NCBI GenBank assembly: GCA_002633005.1
Contig: NMRA01000341.1
Coordinates: 351,660 to 415,659 of the forward strand
Source: Phoronis australis
Lineage: Eukaryota; Phoronida; Phoronidae
Reading direction: 5' to 3'
DNA length: 64,000 nt
Shown: in pieces, positions 23,232 through 34,535 of the stretch
Position numbering within the stretch: position 1 is the first letter of the stretch
Layout of the letters: each line of letters begins with the position of its first letter
Made by a program: the position numbers and the translations under genes
Notes under the pieces: generated by a model
What the model saw: only the letters and a program-made list of their open reading frames with translations
Databases searched by the model: none
Told to the model about the DNA's origin: nothing

Positions 23232-24740
23232 GATTGGAACAGGTAGTGCGTGTAGTCGTGGATTTTGACAACAATGTCGTTTTCACAGAGTCGATTGTGA
23301 ATACTGGCGTCTTTGAAGTAGAACTTACTATAATTGTGAAATCACCGTTCAGTGGCACCTCTGCTGACTTATTACGCAAGTTTTTGTGCCCTGCCGGGGA
23401 AGGGGGGGGGGGGAAGTGGTGGGGGGAAGGGCAGGGCAAGTACGATTACCTGTTGCGTTTACTTCTACGAAAATGTATTGGGTACTCATGCAAGTTTTGT
23501 GGCTCAACGTCGTATATGAATACTTGTGACGTTTAAATGCGAGATGTCCTGAGTGTTTTTTCTCAAAACGACGGTTTTCCTCATTCCATTTAATCAATTA
23601 CGTACGGAAGGATTCATTCGGTGAAGAGATCCACTAAAAAGTTCATTTTTGCAACAGAGCTTCAGATGCATGATCATGAGTTTTAAATTTAAATTTATAG
23701 GGTTAGAACTACTGCGATTCAAATGATTGTCATTAGATTTTCAATTCAACAAATAGGTTTTAACCCCCGTCCTGCAAAAGATTTATGCCCCGGGAAACAA
23801 CTTCATCAGTATACAGGGTGAAATTTAATCATAGTTCCTAAGCAATTTTGTTCCTTGGGTTCCTTTAATCTAATTTTAATGCTAAGCTTGAGTATCAAAA
23901 AGGTAAATACCCTCATTTTACCAGCAACTTACGCAAACTTGTCAAAAAATGAGTACTCCCAGTGTCTCATGGCTACTGCGTCTTATACTTCTTATAGGCT
24001 GAATGCAAGTATCGCTGATCTCGCTGTATGTGTTTACTCCTGTTAACCTTTGAATGTTTATAAATAGCAAATCCCCTAGGTAGGCACTTAGTAGATAAAT
24101 CTATCCATGTTTACGTATAGGAAGACATATCGCGTGATCAGTTATTTCGATGTAATAACTTTATAAATATCAAGCTCCGGGCAGTTAGTTTTCGGTCGTT
24201 TTTGAAATTCCAAACTCCAACATTTACCACTTGCATATACATGTACATGTACGCTCTTTGACACTACCCCTACCATAAAATGCGAAAAATTATACCTTGT
24301 CAATAACAACGTTTGGAATTTACTGTAAAATAATTTTCCCGACGTTGCGGATCCGCCCGGCTCCTTCTTCTGGGGATTGATGACTGACCGATTCCCTCAA
24401 AAATTGCGTCGCCCTCTGCTGGTGGTCACAAACAACAACGGCAAGGCCCTGGCTGGACCATGAATCGGGAAACTTAAATTTCACACCTCCGTGTCTATTC
24501 AAAGAGGGATTCCTAGTTTTCACCCAAACAACCAATTTCACACCAGGATCAAACCATGAACTCTCTCTGCCGTGCACCCTCAGAACACCCTGCAAATGTT
24601 CTTTTTCCGTACCGACCGCCAGATTCTATGTCCGCATCTCTATAGAACGTGGTGGAGTTTACGCGGACATGGGGATTTGAACCGTTGTTCTGGTGTTTGC
24701 TGGTTCGGGACTGGAGTTCAAGGGATTACAGGTGGAAACG
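23232..24740. other. Intergenic; a G-run and a possible tRNA-like box
   Basis: A G-rich run lies at about 23400-23430. On the - strand, GGTTCAAATCCCC near 24675 is a perfect B box but no A box is found upstream of it. A 91-codon - strand frame at 24320-24595 has no recognised motif. Confidence 0.4.
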
Positions 24741-25153
24741 ACAATAACGGACTCTGCGCGTGCGTATTACTGGAATTATTATGGGAAGTTACAGACAGCA
24801 ACCCGTTTACCAATATGAAAAGGAATTCTTTAAAATTGTAGGAGAAATTACATATTAATTTTTTGATGACCTTTCCACTAATTGACCTCTTCCGGTGCAT
24901 TATGAGCCCCGATGAGGGAGTAATTGTTAACTCGATTAAAAGTGTGATTAATGCTAATAATCAAAGATGTTTTACTTTAAGCACTTCAGAATACAAGATG
25001 AATGAAGTGGTCAAACTTTCAGAAGAAAAATGCACCTAATGACCCCATGGGTGCACCAAATGACCTGAAAATTTAAAATTCAAACTCAATCGCACTTAGT
25101 AAACAGAAACGTAATTTTGAAGTCTCTAGCTCAAAATTTTAGTTTGCACTCAG

Positions 25154-25166
25154 TGACCTTTGACCT
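25154..25166 (+). promoter_or_regulatory. Perfect DR1 half-site pair TGACCTTTGACCT (1)
   Basis: Two TGACCT half-sites spaced by one base, the consensus for RXR-type and HNF4-type nuclear receptors. Whether it is bound is unknown. Confidence 0.55.
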
Positions 25167-25585
25167 ATTTTTTCTGATTGGTTAGGCCTATTGCAAAGTA
25201 AAGGGGGTATTTAATTAGCATGTTGACTTACACCAGTGTGCTGAAATTGAAAAGAATTCCTTAAAAAACGTAAGACATATAACATTTTGAACGTTAGATG
25301 ACCTTTGCACTAATTGACCTTATCCGGTGCGCTTTAAACATCTATAGGAGAATTATTGTAAAGCCCATGGAAAATGTGTTTAACGCTGAGAATCACAGTT
25401 GTCTAACGGTTAACACATCAGAATACTTGCTGATTGAAAAGGTCAAATTTTCAGAAGAAAAATGCACCTAATGACCCCATGTTTGCACTAAATGACCTGA
25501 AACTTTAGATTCCGAGTTGATTTACCTGTGGCAATCAGACCTGTCAATTTGAATTGTCTAGCTCAAAATTTTAGTTTGCACCTAA

Positions 25586-25598
25586 TGACCTTTGACCT
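25586..25598 (+). promoter_or_regulatory. Perfect DR1 half-site pair (2)
   Basis: The same 13-mer, 432 bp after the first, in the second subunit. Preceded by GCACCTAA. Confidence 0.55.
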
Positions 25599-25880
25599 AT
25601 TTCACCTGATTGGATGACCCGATTACTTAGAAAAGTAATTTTTTAAATTGTCATATTGACTTATACCTGCGCACTGAATTTGAAAAAGATAGCTTTGAAA
25701 CTGAGGGAGGAGTAGCATTTTGAAAATTATATGACCTTTGCACCAAACGACCTTTTCCGGTGCAATATGGAATATGATTATATAACCAATTAAAATTTAT
25801 ATACTGTCAAAAGTCATATGCTGAATTTAAAGACCGTACCTGCACCCAATCTGGAGTTATTAAGCCTCAAAGTTGGTCAG

Positions 25881-25918
25881 AAGAAGAATAAGAATAAGAA
25901 TAAGAATAAGAATAAGAA
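25881..25918 (+). repeat. (GAATAA)n microsatellite
   Basis: A short A/G/T array closing the first 1.2-kb unit. Confidence 0.9.
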
Positions 25919-26351
25919 CTAGAAAGATTATTGTCACGGCGTGACAATAATGGACTCTGCGCGTGCGTATTAAAGGAATTGTTATGGGAAGTTATTGACA
26001 GCAACCCGGTTACCAATATGAAAAGGAATTCTTTAAAATTGTAGGAGAAATTACATGTTAATATTTTGATGACCTTTCCACTAATTGACCTCTTCCGGTG
26101 CATTATGAACCCCGATGAGGGAATAATTGTAAAACCAATTTAAAGTGTGGTTAATGCTCAGAATCACAGATGTTTTACTTTAAGCACTTCAGAATACAAC
26201 ATGAATGAATTGGTCAAACTTTCAGAAGAAAAATGCACCTAATGACCCCATGGGTGCACCAAATGACCCAAAAATTGAAAATTCAAACTCAATCGCATTT
26301 AGTAAACAGATATGTAATTTTGAAGTCTCTAGCTCAAAATTTTGCACTCAA

Positions 26352-26364
26352 TGACCTTTGACCT
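26352..26364 (+). promoter_or_regulatory. Perfect DR1 half-site pair (3)
   Basis: The counterpart of site 1 in the second 1.2-kb copy, 1198 bp away. The flank has lost a few bases but the 13-mer is intact. Confidence 0.55.
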
Positions 26365-26788
26365 ATTTTTTCTGAATGGTTAGGCCTATTGCGTACATGT
26401 AGTTAAGTAGGTTGTTCAATTGGCATGTTGACTTACACTAGTGTGCTGAAATTGAAAAGAATTTATTGAAAAACGTAAGATATAACATTTTGAACGTTAG
26501 ATGACCTTTGCACTAATTGACCTTACCCGGGGCATTTTAAGCATCTTTAGGAGAATTATTGCAAAGCCCATGGAAAATGTATTTAACGCTGAGAATCACA
26601 GTTGTCTAACGGTTGACACATCAGAATACTTGCTGATTGAAAAGGTCAAATTTTCAGAAGAAAAATGCACCTAATGACCCCATGTTTGCACTAAGTGACC
26701 TGAAACTTTGGATTCCGATTTGATTTACCTGTGGCAATCAGACCTGTCAATTTGAAGTGTCTAGCTCAAAATTTTAGTTTGCACCTAA

Positions 26789-26801
26789 TGACCTTTGACC
26801 T
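26789..26801 (+). promoter_or_regulatory. Perfect DR1 half-site pair (4)
   Basis: The counterpart of site 2 in the second copy, 1203 bp away. Confidence 0.55.
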
Positions 26802-27080
26802 ATTTCACCTGATTGGATAACCCGATTTCTTAGAAAAGTAATTTTTAAAATTGTCATGTTGACTTATACCTGTGCACCGAATTTGAAAAAGATAGATTTA
26901 AAACTGAAGGAGTAGCATTTTGAAAATTATATGACCTTTGCACCAAACGACCTTTTCCGGTGCAATATGGAATATGATTATATAACCAATCAAAATTTAT
27001 ATACTGTCGAAATTCATATGCTGAATTTAAAGACCGTACTTGCACCCAATTTGGAGTTATTAAGCCTCAAAGTTGGTCGG

Positions 27081-27325
27081 AAGAAGAATAAGAAGAATAA
27101 GAAGAATAAGAAGAATAAGAATAAAATTGAAGAAAACCCTGGAACAACAGTACTCTGCGCTTACACGCGCAGAGTAATAAGAAGAATAAGAAGAATAAGA
27201 AGAATAAGAATAAAATTGAAGAAAACCCAGGAACAACAGTACTCTGCGCTTACACGCGCAGAGTAATAAAATTGAAGAAAACCCAGGAACAAAAGTACTC
27301 TGCGCTTACACGCGCAGAGTAATTA
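27081..27325 (+). repeat. (AAGAAGAAT)n arrays alternating with three identical hairpins
   Basis: GAAGAATAA arrays at 27081-27124 and about 27176-27211 are interleaved with AAAATTGAAGAAAACCC(T/A)GG. Three copies of a 26-nt palindrome follow at 27151-27176, 27240-27265 and 27296-27321: stem TACTCTGCGC, loop TTACAC, stem GCGCAGAGTA. The stem resembles the ACTCTGCGCG start of the 1.2-kb units, so these may be element ends amplified in tandem. A 111-codon + strand frame crossing this array is a by-product of the repeat. Confidence 0.88.
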
Positions 27326-27999
27326 ACGGCGCGATCACGGGATTGTTTCCCCACCGGCCTTGAAACGCAGTAAATTAGTTGAATATAAGCAAAGATAGAA
27401 TCGTTCAGGATTACACATCGATAGGACTCTCTTTTGCCGTCTTGGATCTAAGAAAGCGAGTGCCTCGTTGTGGATTGTCAGGCACATTTTCCCTGGTCAA
27501 GATGTATGTCCGTATAAATTTTTCATTTGAAACCTTCAGAAGTACCAGAATTCAGAAAGCGTATTCAGCGGGATTCTGTTCGGTTCAATTGACCCAACAA
27601 AATTGTTTGATCCGCTAGCTCCGCATATTCTTGTCTTTGATTGATGTCGAGAAGACGAGACAAACTTGTAAAGAATACGACTATGGAAAGCCAAAGCGGA
27701 AAATTTCCAGGAGACAAATATTTTCTGTGCAAGAATTAAAAACAGGCCAAAATATTATATTACATCGTAGGACCAAAAATAGGAGTACCTCAAAATCAGA
27801 AGTTTCATTTATGCAAAGATTAATAACAGTCAAAAACCTTATTTTCATTCTTCAAGAACAGGATCAAAATTAACACGCCAGGGCCGAAATTTTAACACGC
27901 CAGGACCAAAAAATATTCGTTACTCTATTCGTTCTTCTTGCCAACACGTGTTGCTGCTGTGCTGTGGGCTGCAACTCCGACGTGAAAAAATTTGTCAAA
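27326..27999. other. Intergenic, nothing recognised
   Basis: Short frames at 27379-27618 and 27631-27873 are lysine/isoleucine-rich as expected of AT-rich DNA, without motif. Confidence 0.4.
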
Positions 28000-28128
28000 A
28001 TGGACAAGTACCAGCTATCTGAAATTCTTCGCCTTCCCGACAACTATGAGGGAGACGAAGATGTCCCTGATTTCCAAAACGAAGTCACGCGCTTTCATAT
28101 CTCTGAGACAAAGGAGAGCATAATGTAG
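28000..28128 (+). CDS. Small open frame, 42 codons (doubtful)
   Basis: ATG 28000 to TAG 28126-28128 reads MDKYQLSEILRLPDNYEGDE and continues acidic to ESIM. The frame is open upstream of the ATG through a cysteine-rich CCAVGC, which recalls the first pair of a THAP finger, but the usual FYxFP and W do not follow. It could be a fragment of an exon or a pseudogene. No splice partner was found. Confidence 0.2.
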   Translation: MDKYQLSEILRLPDNYEGDEDVPDFQNEVTRFHISETKESIM

Positions 28129-28275
28129 CGTACAGTCACACGCACATTAGATGTCTCTCTTGTTGTTGTTGTTGTTGACCCAGCGGTTAACACGTGTATA
28201 ATAATAATGCCGTAACAGTGGCTCATAAAACTTTATTTATGATATGATACGAGTAATACTACGATTTAAGATTCA

Positions 28276-28315
28276 CGATACGATACGATACGATACGATA
28301 CGATACGATACGATA
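28276..28315 (+). repeat. (CGATA)8 microsatellite
   Basis: Eight perfect pentanucleotide units. Confidence 0.97.
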
Positions 28316-30603
28316 CGGTTAAACCTGAAACAATTAATAAAGATAATACAATATCTAATACAAATTGAAGTACCAAATACATCATACTAAAATACAGAAA
28401 ATTGCATATCTAATAATATTATATCAACTCACAATTTGGCAAACAATAGTCAGCAGAAACTTGTAGTTACAGCAATTTCTATTACAACACTTTCTATGAG
28501 TTAATCAAATAATCAAAGAACTGAGAATAATCGTTTCTAAAGTCAAAGTTTATAGTAAAACATCAAGAAACAAAGTTGTCTCTTACAAATGCTGAGTATC
28601 TGTGATATTTTTGAAGCAAGCAGCAGACTCTCTCCAAGCAATATGAATTCTAGAGTCGCAGAATATTTATACTGAACACAAGAAAGGTGGGCGAGAAAGT
28701 TCAAAACATGAAAACCCACAAACTTCCTCCAAAGTGCTTCATCTATTTCCAAAACAATTCTCTGAACAAAGTCGCTGGTTCCAAAACAATTCTGTGAATC
28801 AATCTGCTGGACTCCAGCAATGAACCCAAGTCATTACCAATTATGGTGCATGACAATCAAGAGTTGAGTAATTCCGATGGACAAATAACAGATTATTGTT
28901 GTTGTCGGAAATGCCTCATCCCAAAGCTGAGAGGTTTTCAAAGACTTTAAGTTACACAACTTGCAAAACAAGGCACAATTGTTATTATAAACATCCCACA
29001 ACTGGTAACAGACATGTGGTGAATCACTTCCCATGAACTCCTAGGAGGTTACAAATTTTGGTAAACAACCAATATATTTAATTAATTATACACTAGTCAC
29101 TAAAATTGCATAATATTGCTTTTAATTAGACTAATTATCTACAGCATCAAAAAATGTCACCAACAGAGAGTTCTATCACCGTGTAATCCGGGGCGTTTTT
29201 TCGCTGTCAATATCAACGTCACCATCTGGCTGGGAGAAGCAAGTGGTACGCATCTCGTCACTTTTTGTATTTGGGCATGTTGAAATGATGACTGAACGGT
29301 CGATGTTGGTTTCTCCTATTATAACTTTAAAACCGGAGCTTAAAAATGTACTAATATTACAGTTCTGGAAAATTAATGTTGCCAAAACGAAAAGTGAATT
29401 GAGCTGTGCAAGTTCGGTCGCAATGACGAGTTTCTGAGTCATTTTGTCTGAAAATTTTTGGCGTGTACTGTACAAGATCAATTCACATGTGAAATTGATT
29501 CTTTCAGACGTCGGATACGATACGAAGTGTGACCCGCCTTCTGATTGGAAGGCATGTGAACGTTAACGTCACCAGATGTGCTTACAGCATGATTGAATAT
29601 AAACCAGAGTTGTCAGACACACTTCATGACATACAGTGTAGCAGTACGTCAGGGCACAGTTGCATAAAAGTTATACGCTGCATATCAACAATGACGTAGC
29701 ATTGTCACGCGCCATGTTGTTATTGTTGAACGATGCACCTGACGTCATGCAACAATCAAACTTATCCAGCGGATAATTTTAAAGTTTTATGCAACCCAGA
29801 CCTGGTGTGCAAAGAACCTGCCTTGCGCTGCACGATCAACAGTTTCACATGCACCATCACAATCATTTGTAAAGTCACCATTCTTTACGGTAACAACGAC
29901 ACAAACAAATTCATCGAGACTCTTACTTTAAATTTAAAATAACAAGAAGTTAAAGAGTATTAGTTAAAAATAAAATATCGCATAGGCTATTGAAGATGAA
30001 ATCAGCACCTTAGCCTTCAACAGCAAAGGAATTTCAGAATGACTTTTAAACCTTCGCACGAAGCAAACTGGGATTTCACAGTTTGTGCGCTGAAAAACAT
30101 TTTAGCTTTACAATGGCATCAATTACATCTCATAACAAGCTCCACTTATACTTCAAATCAAACCAAGAGCTTCTGGTTTCTTATAATTTCCGCAAAATAC
30201 GCCTCAGTAACCACACCGTCTTGTCTGCGGCTGTAAAAAACGACTAACTGAATGAAGGACAAAGACCACACCGATGAATGTAGCTTGATGCTATTGATAA
30301 ACTGTGAGAGTATGAAAAGGCAGTGTATTGAATTTTCGAATAATACCTTTATCAGGTGTCTACTTCAATTTTGTGATAAAAAACGGAATAAGCTAGAAAT
30401 ATAAAGTATGTCACAAATTTTAGTTATTCAAAGTTTGAAAAACAGTGGTTCAAATTTGTTGAAGGTACAATTAGAGGGAACGCCTACAGAATGCGTGCCT
30501 TGCACTCGTTTATACATTTAACGCGCAATGCAAACGCCATGGTAAAATTTGCAAGCGTGAATATGGAAGTCGCTGATAGAAAACGTTCAGATTTAATGCA
30601 ATG
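28316..30603. other. Intergenic, nothing recognised
   Basis: Frames at 28543-28752, 28834-29034, 29176-29481 and 30491-30679 show no known motif. AT-rich throughout. Confidence 0.4.
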
Positions 30604-30923
30604 GCGCCAAAGGGTTCTTAAAGGAGCAACTTTCTTAATCAGTTCATATAGTGCAATCAAGCCCGCGCACTCAAGCTAACTGATTAAGAGCAGAACGATG
30701 ATGGTTTAAGAACTAAAAGTACGCGTAGATTTAGCAACGGCACGCGTAATTAAAAGTACGTGTAGATTACGCAAAAGCACGCTTAGATTAAGCAAACGTA
30801 CGCGTAGATTAAGCAAAAGCATGCGTGAATTAAGCAAAAGTACACGTAAATTAAGCAAAAAATTACCGTAGATTAAGCAGATCAACGCGTACAAATTAAC
30901 TCGTTTAAAAAACCCTTTGGCGC
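30604..30923 (+). mobile_element. ACGCGT-rich fold-back element, copy 1
   Basis: Starts GCGCCAAAGGGTTCTTAAA and ends with its complement TTTAAAAAACCCTTTGGCGC. The middle is an array of degenerate 20-22-bp units of the type AAGTACGCGTAGATTAAGCA. A block AACTGATTAAGAGCAGAACG is shared with copy 2. It has no gene. Confidence 0.75.
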
Positions 30924-30987
30924 TTCATAGCAATCTGACGTGTTATTTTAATGACGCAATCATTGCACACTTGTTGATGCTGAAGAT

Positions 30988-31380
30988 ATGAATCGCCAAA
31001 GGGTTGTTAAACGAGTACATTTCTACCCGTTGAAATGTGCTTTATCTACGCGTACTCTTGCTTAATTTACGCGTGCTTGTGCTTAATCTAAGTGTACTTT
31101 TGCTTAACTGACGCGTATTTTGGCTTTATTTATGCGTGCTCTTGTTTTATTTACGCGCACTTTTAATTTAGGCGTACTTTTGCTTAATCTACGCGTACTT
31201 TTAGTTCTTAATAGATCAGTGATCATCGTTCTGCTCTTAATCAATTAATTTGAGAGCACGGGCGTGATTGGACTATTTAAACTGATTAAAAGTTCACGTA
31301 GATTCAGCAAAAGTTCACGTGGATTAAGCACATTTTAACGCGTAGAAATGTACTCGTTTAAGAACCCTTTGGCGCTTCAT
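30988..31380 (-). mobile_element. ACGCGT-rich fold-back element, copy 2 (inverted)
   Basis: Same family in the opposite direction, 64 bp from copy 1: ATGAATCGCCAAAGGGTTGT at the left, GAACCCTTTGGCGCTTCAT at the right, with ATCTACGCGTACTTTTGCTT units between. Together the two copies make a 0.78-kb imperfect palindrome (30604-31380). Built-in subrepeats in the arms recall Drosophila FB-type fold-back elements by structure only. Confidence 0.75.
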
Positions 31381-32215
31381 GTGAACTATGCCAGTGCCCG
31401 GTAATCTTCGCTATAATATGCACATGTGCCCGGAAGTCCTTCTCATTGTGACTGTTTATACTCTGTTACCTCCTATATCATTGGAATGCAGAAATACAAT
31501 CGTTTTGCACAACACGTTTTCACAAGTGCCTTCATACAAGGTTTAGACTTTATGCTGAAGTGTGACGGATCGAAGATCACCACAACGTGTTCCTGGTCCG
31601 ACATTTTCCTCTGTCAATTTGGATACCGGTGCGTTCCTTAGACGCAATCAATCTAGCAAAATGCAAAATCACGAAGGACCTCGCGAGATATGATCATGTA
31701 TTACAAGCAAAGCACGCGACCACACTATGTTTCTTTGCGAGATCCTTACGTTTACGGAACTCGGGCCTGGAATTCGTATTAAAACTCGCTGAATCTGTGT
31801 GCGATCTGCTGTCTCGAGTGGTTTATACAGCCATTACCTGCATCATCAGGTATCTCTTAGTTAAACGAGTAGATGTACAGATCGTTCTTTTTCTGCCTAG
31901 ATCACAACACTGGGTAAGCATTTTTACATGCTAGATTCCAAAGCAGGTGTTGCGTGTAATTTACTCATGCTATTTGTTAACTGATTCAATTTAGATGAAT
32001 TAGAAAATAAAAACCCAGAGGAGAGCTTGGGGAACATTTAGACGTTGCGTTTGATGGATTGTTCGACTGTCTTCGTCTGTGTAGGCAATGCGCTCTCGAA
32101 CAGCGATATACAAGTCACTACTGTATATATAAATTATACATAAATGTCTTCAGTCAAACTATTATTCCAACTTGATTTTTGTCAAAGTGTCTCCGTTCGA
32201 GAGGCGATCTTTTGA
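31381..32215. other. Intergenic, nothing recognised
   Basis: A 115-codon frame at 31587-31934 lacks any motif. No repeat was seen. Confidence 0.4.
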
Positions 32216-32449
32216 TTTAGACCAATTACCGCTACAGAATTGGTCTCAACTTGTTCCTTACTGAGATGGGAAGTGACATTTGAGTTCGGTATTCCGTGAA
32301 ACCGAGCTCGGCGCATAAACCAAATCGTATAAGCCAGGTCTCCAGTGATTATTTATCAAACTGATATTTTTTCTGCGAAGCCCCGAAATCACCTCTAATT
32401 TGACCAAGAAACAAATTGAGACCAGTTTCGTAAGGATAAGTGGTCTAAA
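32216..32449. mobile_element. MITE with about 45-bp inverted ends
   Basis: The left end TTTAGACCAATTACC and the reverse complement of the right end TTTAGACCACTTATCC pair, continuing through TTGGTCTCAACTTGTTCCTT against CTGGTCTCAATTTGTTTCTT. The interior, about 140 bp, is non-coding. Flanks do not give a clear target duplication beyond a possible TA or TTGA/TTGC. Confidence 0.7.
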
Positions 32450-34010
32450 GCAAAATTTAGCTGTTGTTAGGAAAAGCGAGTCAGGCTAGTAATTTTAACC
32501 GCTATGGAGGATTTGTGAGACACTACAAGAAGGCCTGAACATATATAAAATGGGAACACCAGGGGGTGCGGGTGAAAATGAAACGGAACCCTTTGATTTG
32601 CAAAATGCACATGGCCGACTGAAAACAAGGCTTGTGAATGCATAGGATCTGCATTTCTTTAGAAATTCAGTCACCAATCCCAATATGGCAACCGGCTCGG
32701 AACAGTGGTTTGTAGAGTACATTGCATAGTTGAAATTTGAAATAGGAGGAATTTGTCTGTTGGAATGACGAGTTTAAAGTTTCATTTCGCCCTGTTCATT
32801 AGGACAATTCGAAAATTGAATCAAGCCTTTTACCCGCATAAACTTAGTCTCATAATATTCAGCCTCATCATGATAGGATTCTATTTCTGTTACCAAAGCA
32901 ACTGAGTCACAGGGATATGAGTTGGAATATTCACCATTTTCGAATTCATAATGTTAGGATTGGCTAGCGACAACAAATTTTAAAACATTTTATTGAGATG
33001 CTGGGGGTTTTGATGATTTTGTAGGCCAGAAATACAAGCATAACGGCCTATTTAATTGGACCAAAACGTCGATGTCCCTTTTTAGCAAGCAAAACAGGGT
33101 GAAATACAACTTTGAAGCTTGAGAGATCCGCCGACAGCGTATTGTGTTACATGACCATCAAATGTGACTGTGGTATAACCAGACGAATATGTCAGCTCGC
33201 CGTATGCAAATGATCTGGTTAACCAGGCTTATCTAATCCAGGTTAACTTCTCGGCCACAAGGGGGCGAATGTGGCGAGTTTCAGTTGATAACCAACCCAA
33301 CACACGTAGCGGCAGCGCCGGTTTCTTGGACTTCGCGTACATCTCAGCTTTACCCAATTTTCTATTCTGAAACTGGAGACATCGTCACGCTGAGTGTGGA
33401 ATTTCTGTCGTCGTTTGGTTAGCTGATGTTACAAAGCATTGTAACGAAACACTGTGTATCAATTTTTGTTAGCGTGTATCTGTCTTTATTGCCGTAAATA
33501 TGATTCAGAATTCGTTTTTGAATCACCAGATTTGGATCAGAAAAGTTATTGATCTATATTTAATTCTGACTCCCCCATCACACCGCGCAATAACACATGC
33601 AATAAGACTGATTTCATGTTTCCACCACAGCGTAAATTATGATATGGCTGAGAAACCGTTACGTAAACCGTCTGGTGGATGACTCACGTTTCACTCACTG
33701 CTGTTTGAATTTCAATATTTCGCCAAGTGTGATGTTTCTGGGAGGCATCGCTCGCACAAAGCCTATTTTCATAAAGAATGAGCCACCAAAATATCGCTTT
33801 GCAGTAACCAGGTCTCGGGCCCGCCTACATTTCATAAAGTTTTACTATAAAGTATAGACTAGGTGAGAAAGTCCGACTCTGTCGACGAAAGCGTTGCTTT
33901 CATCACGGACTAGCTTCTAGCCGAGTTTGGCGAGATCATACAAGTAAAGGTGTATTCGTGAGATATTTTGAATAATTTCAAGCGAAGCGTCATTGAAAAC
34001 ACTTCGCCGG
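32450..34010. other. Intergenic, nothing recognised
   Basis: Short frames only (32495-32722, 33500-33857). No repeat or RNA gene could be supported. Confidence 0.4.
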
Positions 34011-34190
34011 GCCCGGGGTGTTTTCGTTGCCTCAAACGTGGAATGAACGTTTTCCGCACATGTGCACACTTCTATAAGATATCGGTGTGACTTTCAAATC
34101 GGAGAGTGGCTGGCCGTATGACTGGAGCCCCATGTGCATACATGTATGACATTCACCCAGAGATGAGGCAATAAAAACACCCGAGGTGTA
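34011..34190. mobile_element. MITE, ACACCTCGGG family, copy 3
   Basis: The left end GGGGTGTTTTCGTTGCCTCA pairs with the right end TGAGGCAATAAAAACACC. It belongs with 5716-5834 and 10939-11109 by the shared TGTTTTCGTNGCCTCAAA core. Further out, TTCGCC (about 34003) and GGCGAA (about 34196) also pair, so the true borders may be slightly wider. Confidence 0.6.
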
Positions 34191-34370
34191 GTGCATGGCG
34201 AAGCACGCGATTACAACATAGCTTTCATTTTGCGTTACGGAATGAGCCACCGTTGTTAGACTCGACTCGTACCTTTGCTCGTCACTGGATTCCCAAGTTC
34301 GGCATTGAAAAAGCGACTGGATGTGTTGCATTGAACTCGTTAGCTGGATTTTTATCAACCCAATTAAAAC

Positions 34371-34525
34371 CAGTGGCGGATTTAGAGGGGGGCCAAGGTG
34401 GCCATGCTCCCCTCAAATTCTCACAGAGTCCATTGGCAGTTCGGGGGTGCGAATGTCTGACGAGCAAAATCCTGCTTAATACTCTGCCCTGGCCCCCGTA
34501 ACTCAAAATTCTGGATCCGCCCCTG
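34371..34525 (+). mobile_element. MITE, GTGGCGGATTTAG family, copy 2
   Basis: 155 bp, ends CAGTGGCGGATTTAG and GGATCCGCCCCTG, flanked by AAAAC at 34366-34370 and 34526-34530. It aligns along its whole length with the reverse complement of 10222-10382, including CAGTTCGG.GGTG.AAATGTCTGACG-type interior sequence. Confidence 0.8.
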
Positions 34526-34535
34526 AAAACCATGT

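Larger units (their letters stand above)
24741..27160. repeat. Two-copy 1.2-kb higher-order repeat
   Basis: 24741-25943 is repeated at 25944-about 27160, shift about 1203 bp, with over 90 % visible identity. Each copy starts near ACTCTGCGCGTGCGTATT and ends in A/G-rich microsatellite. Inside each copy are diverged subunits spaced about 431-432 bp, each with ATGACCTTTNCACNAANNGACC, CCGGTGC and TGCACCTAATGACCCCATG. Identical flanking indels show the large unit was duplicated as a whole after the subunits diverged. Short frames (MHRKRSISGKVIK..) recur only because the DNA recurs. Confidence 0.93.

Noticed and set aside
26931-27266. 111-codon frame rich in Lys/Asn and Arg/Ile
   Set aside because: It translates the (AAGAAGAAT)n microsatellite and hairpin array.
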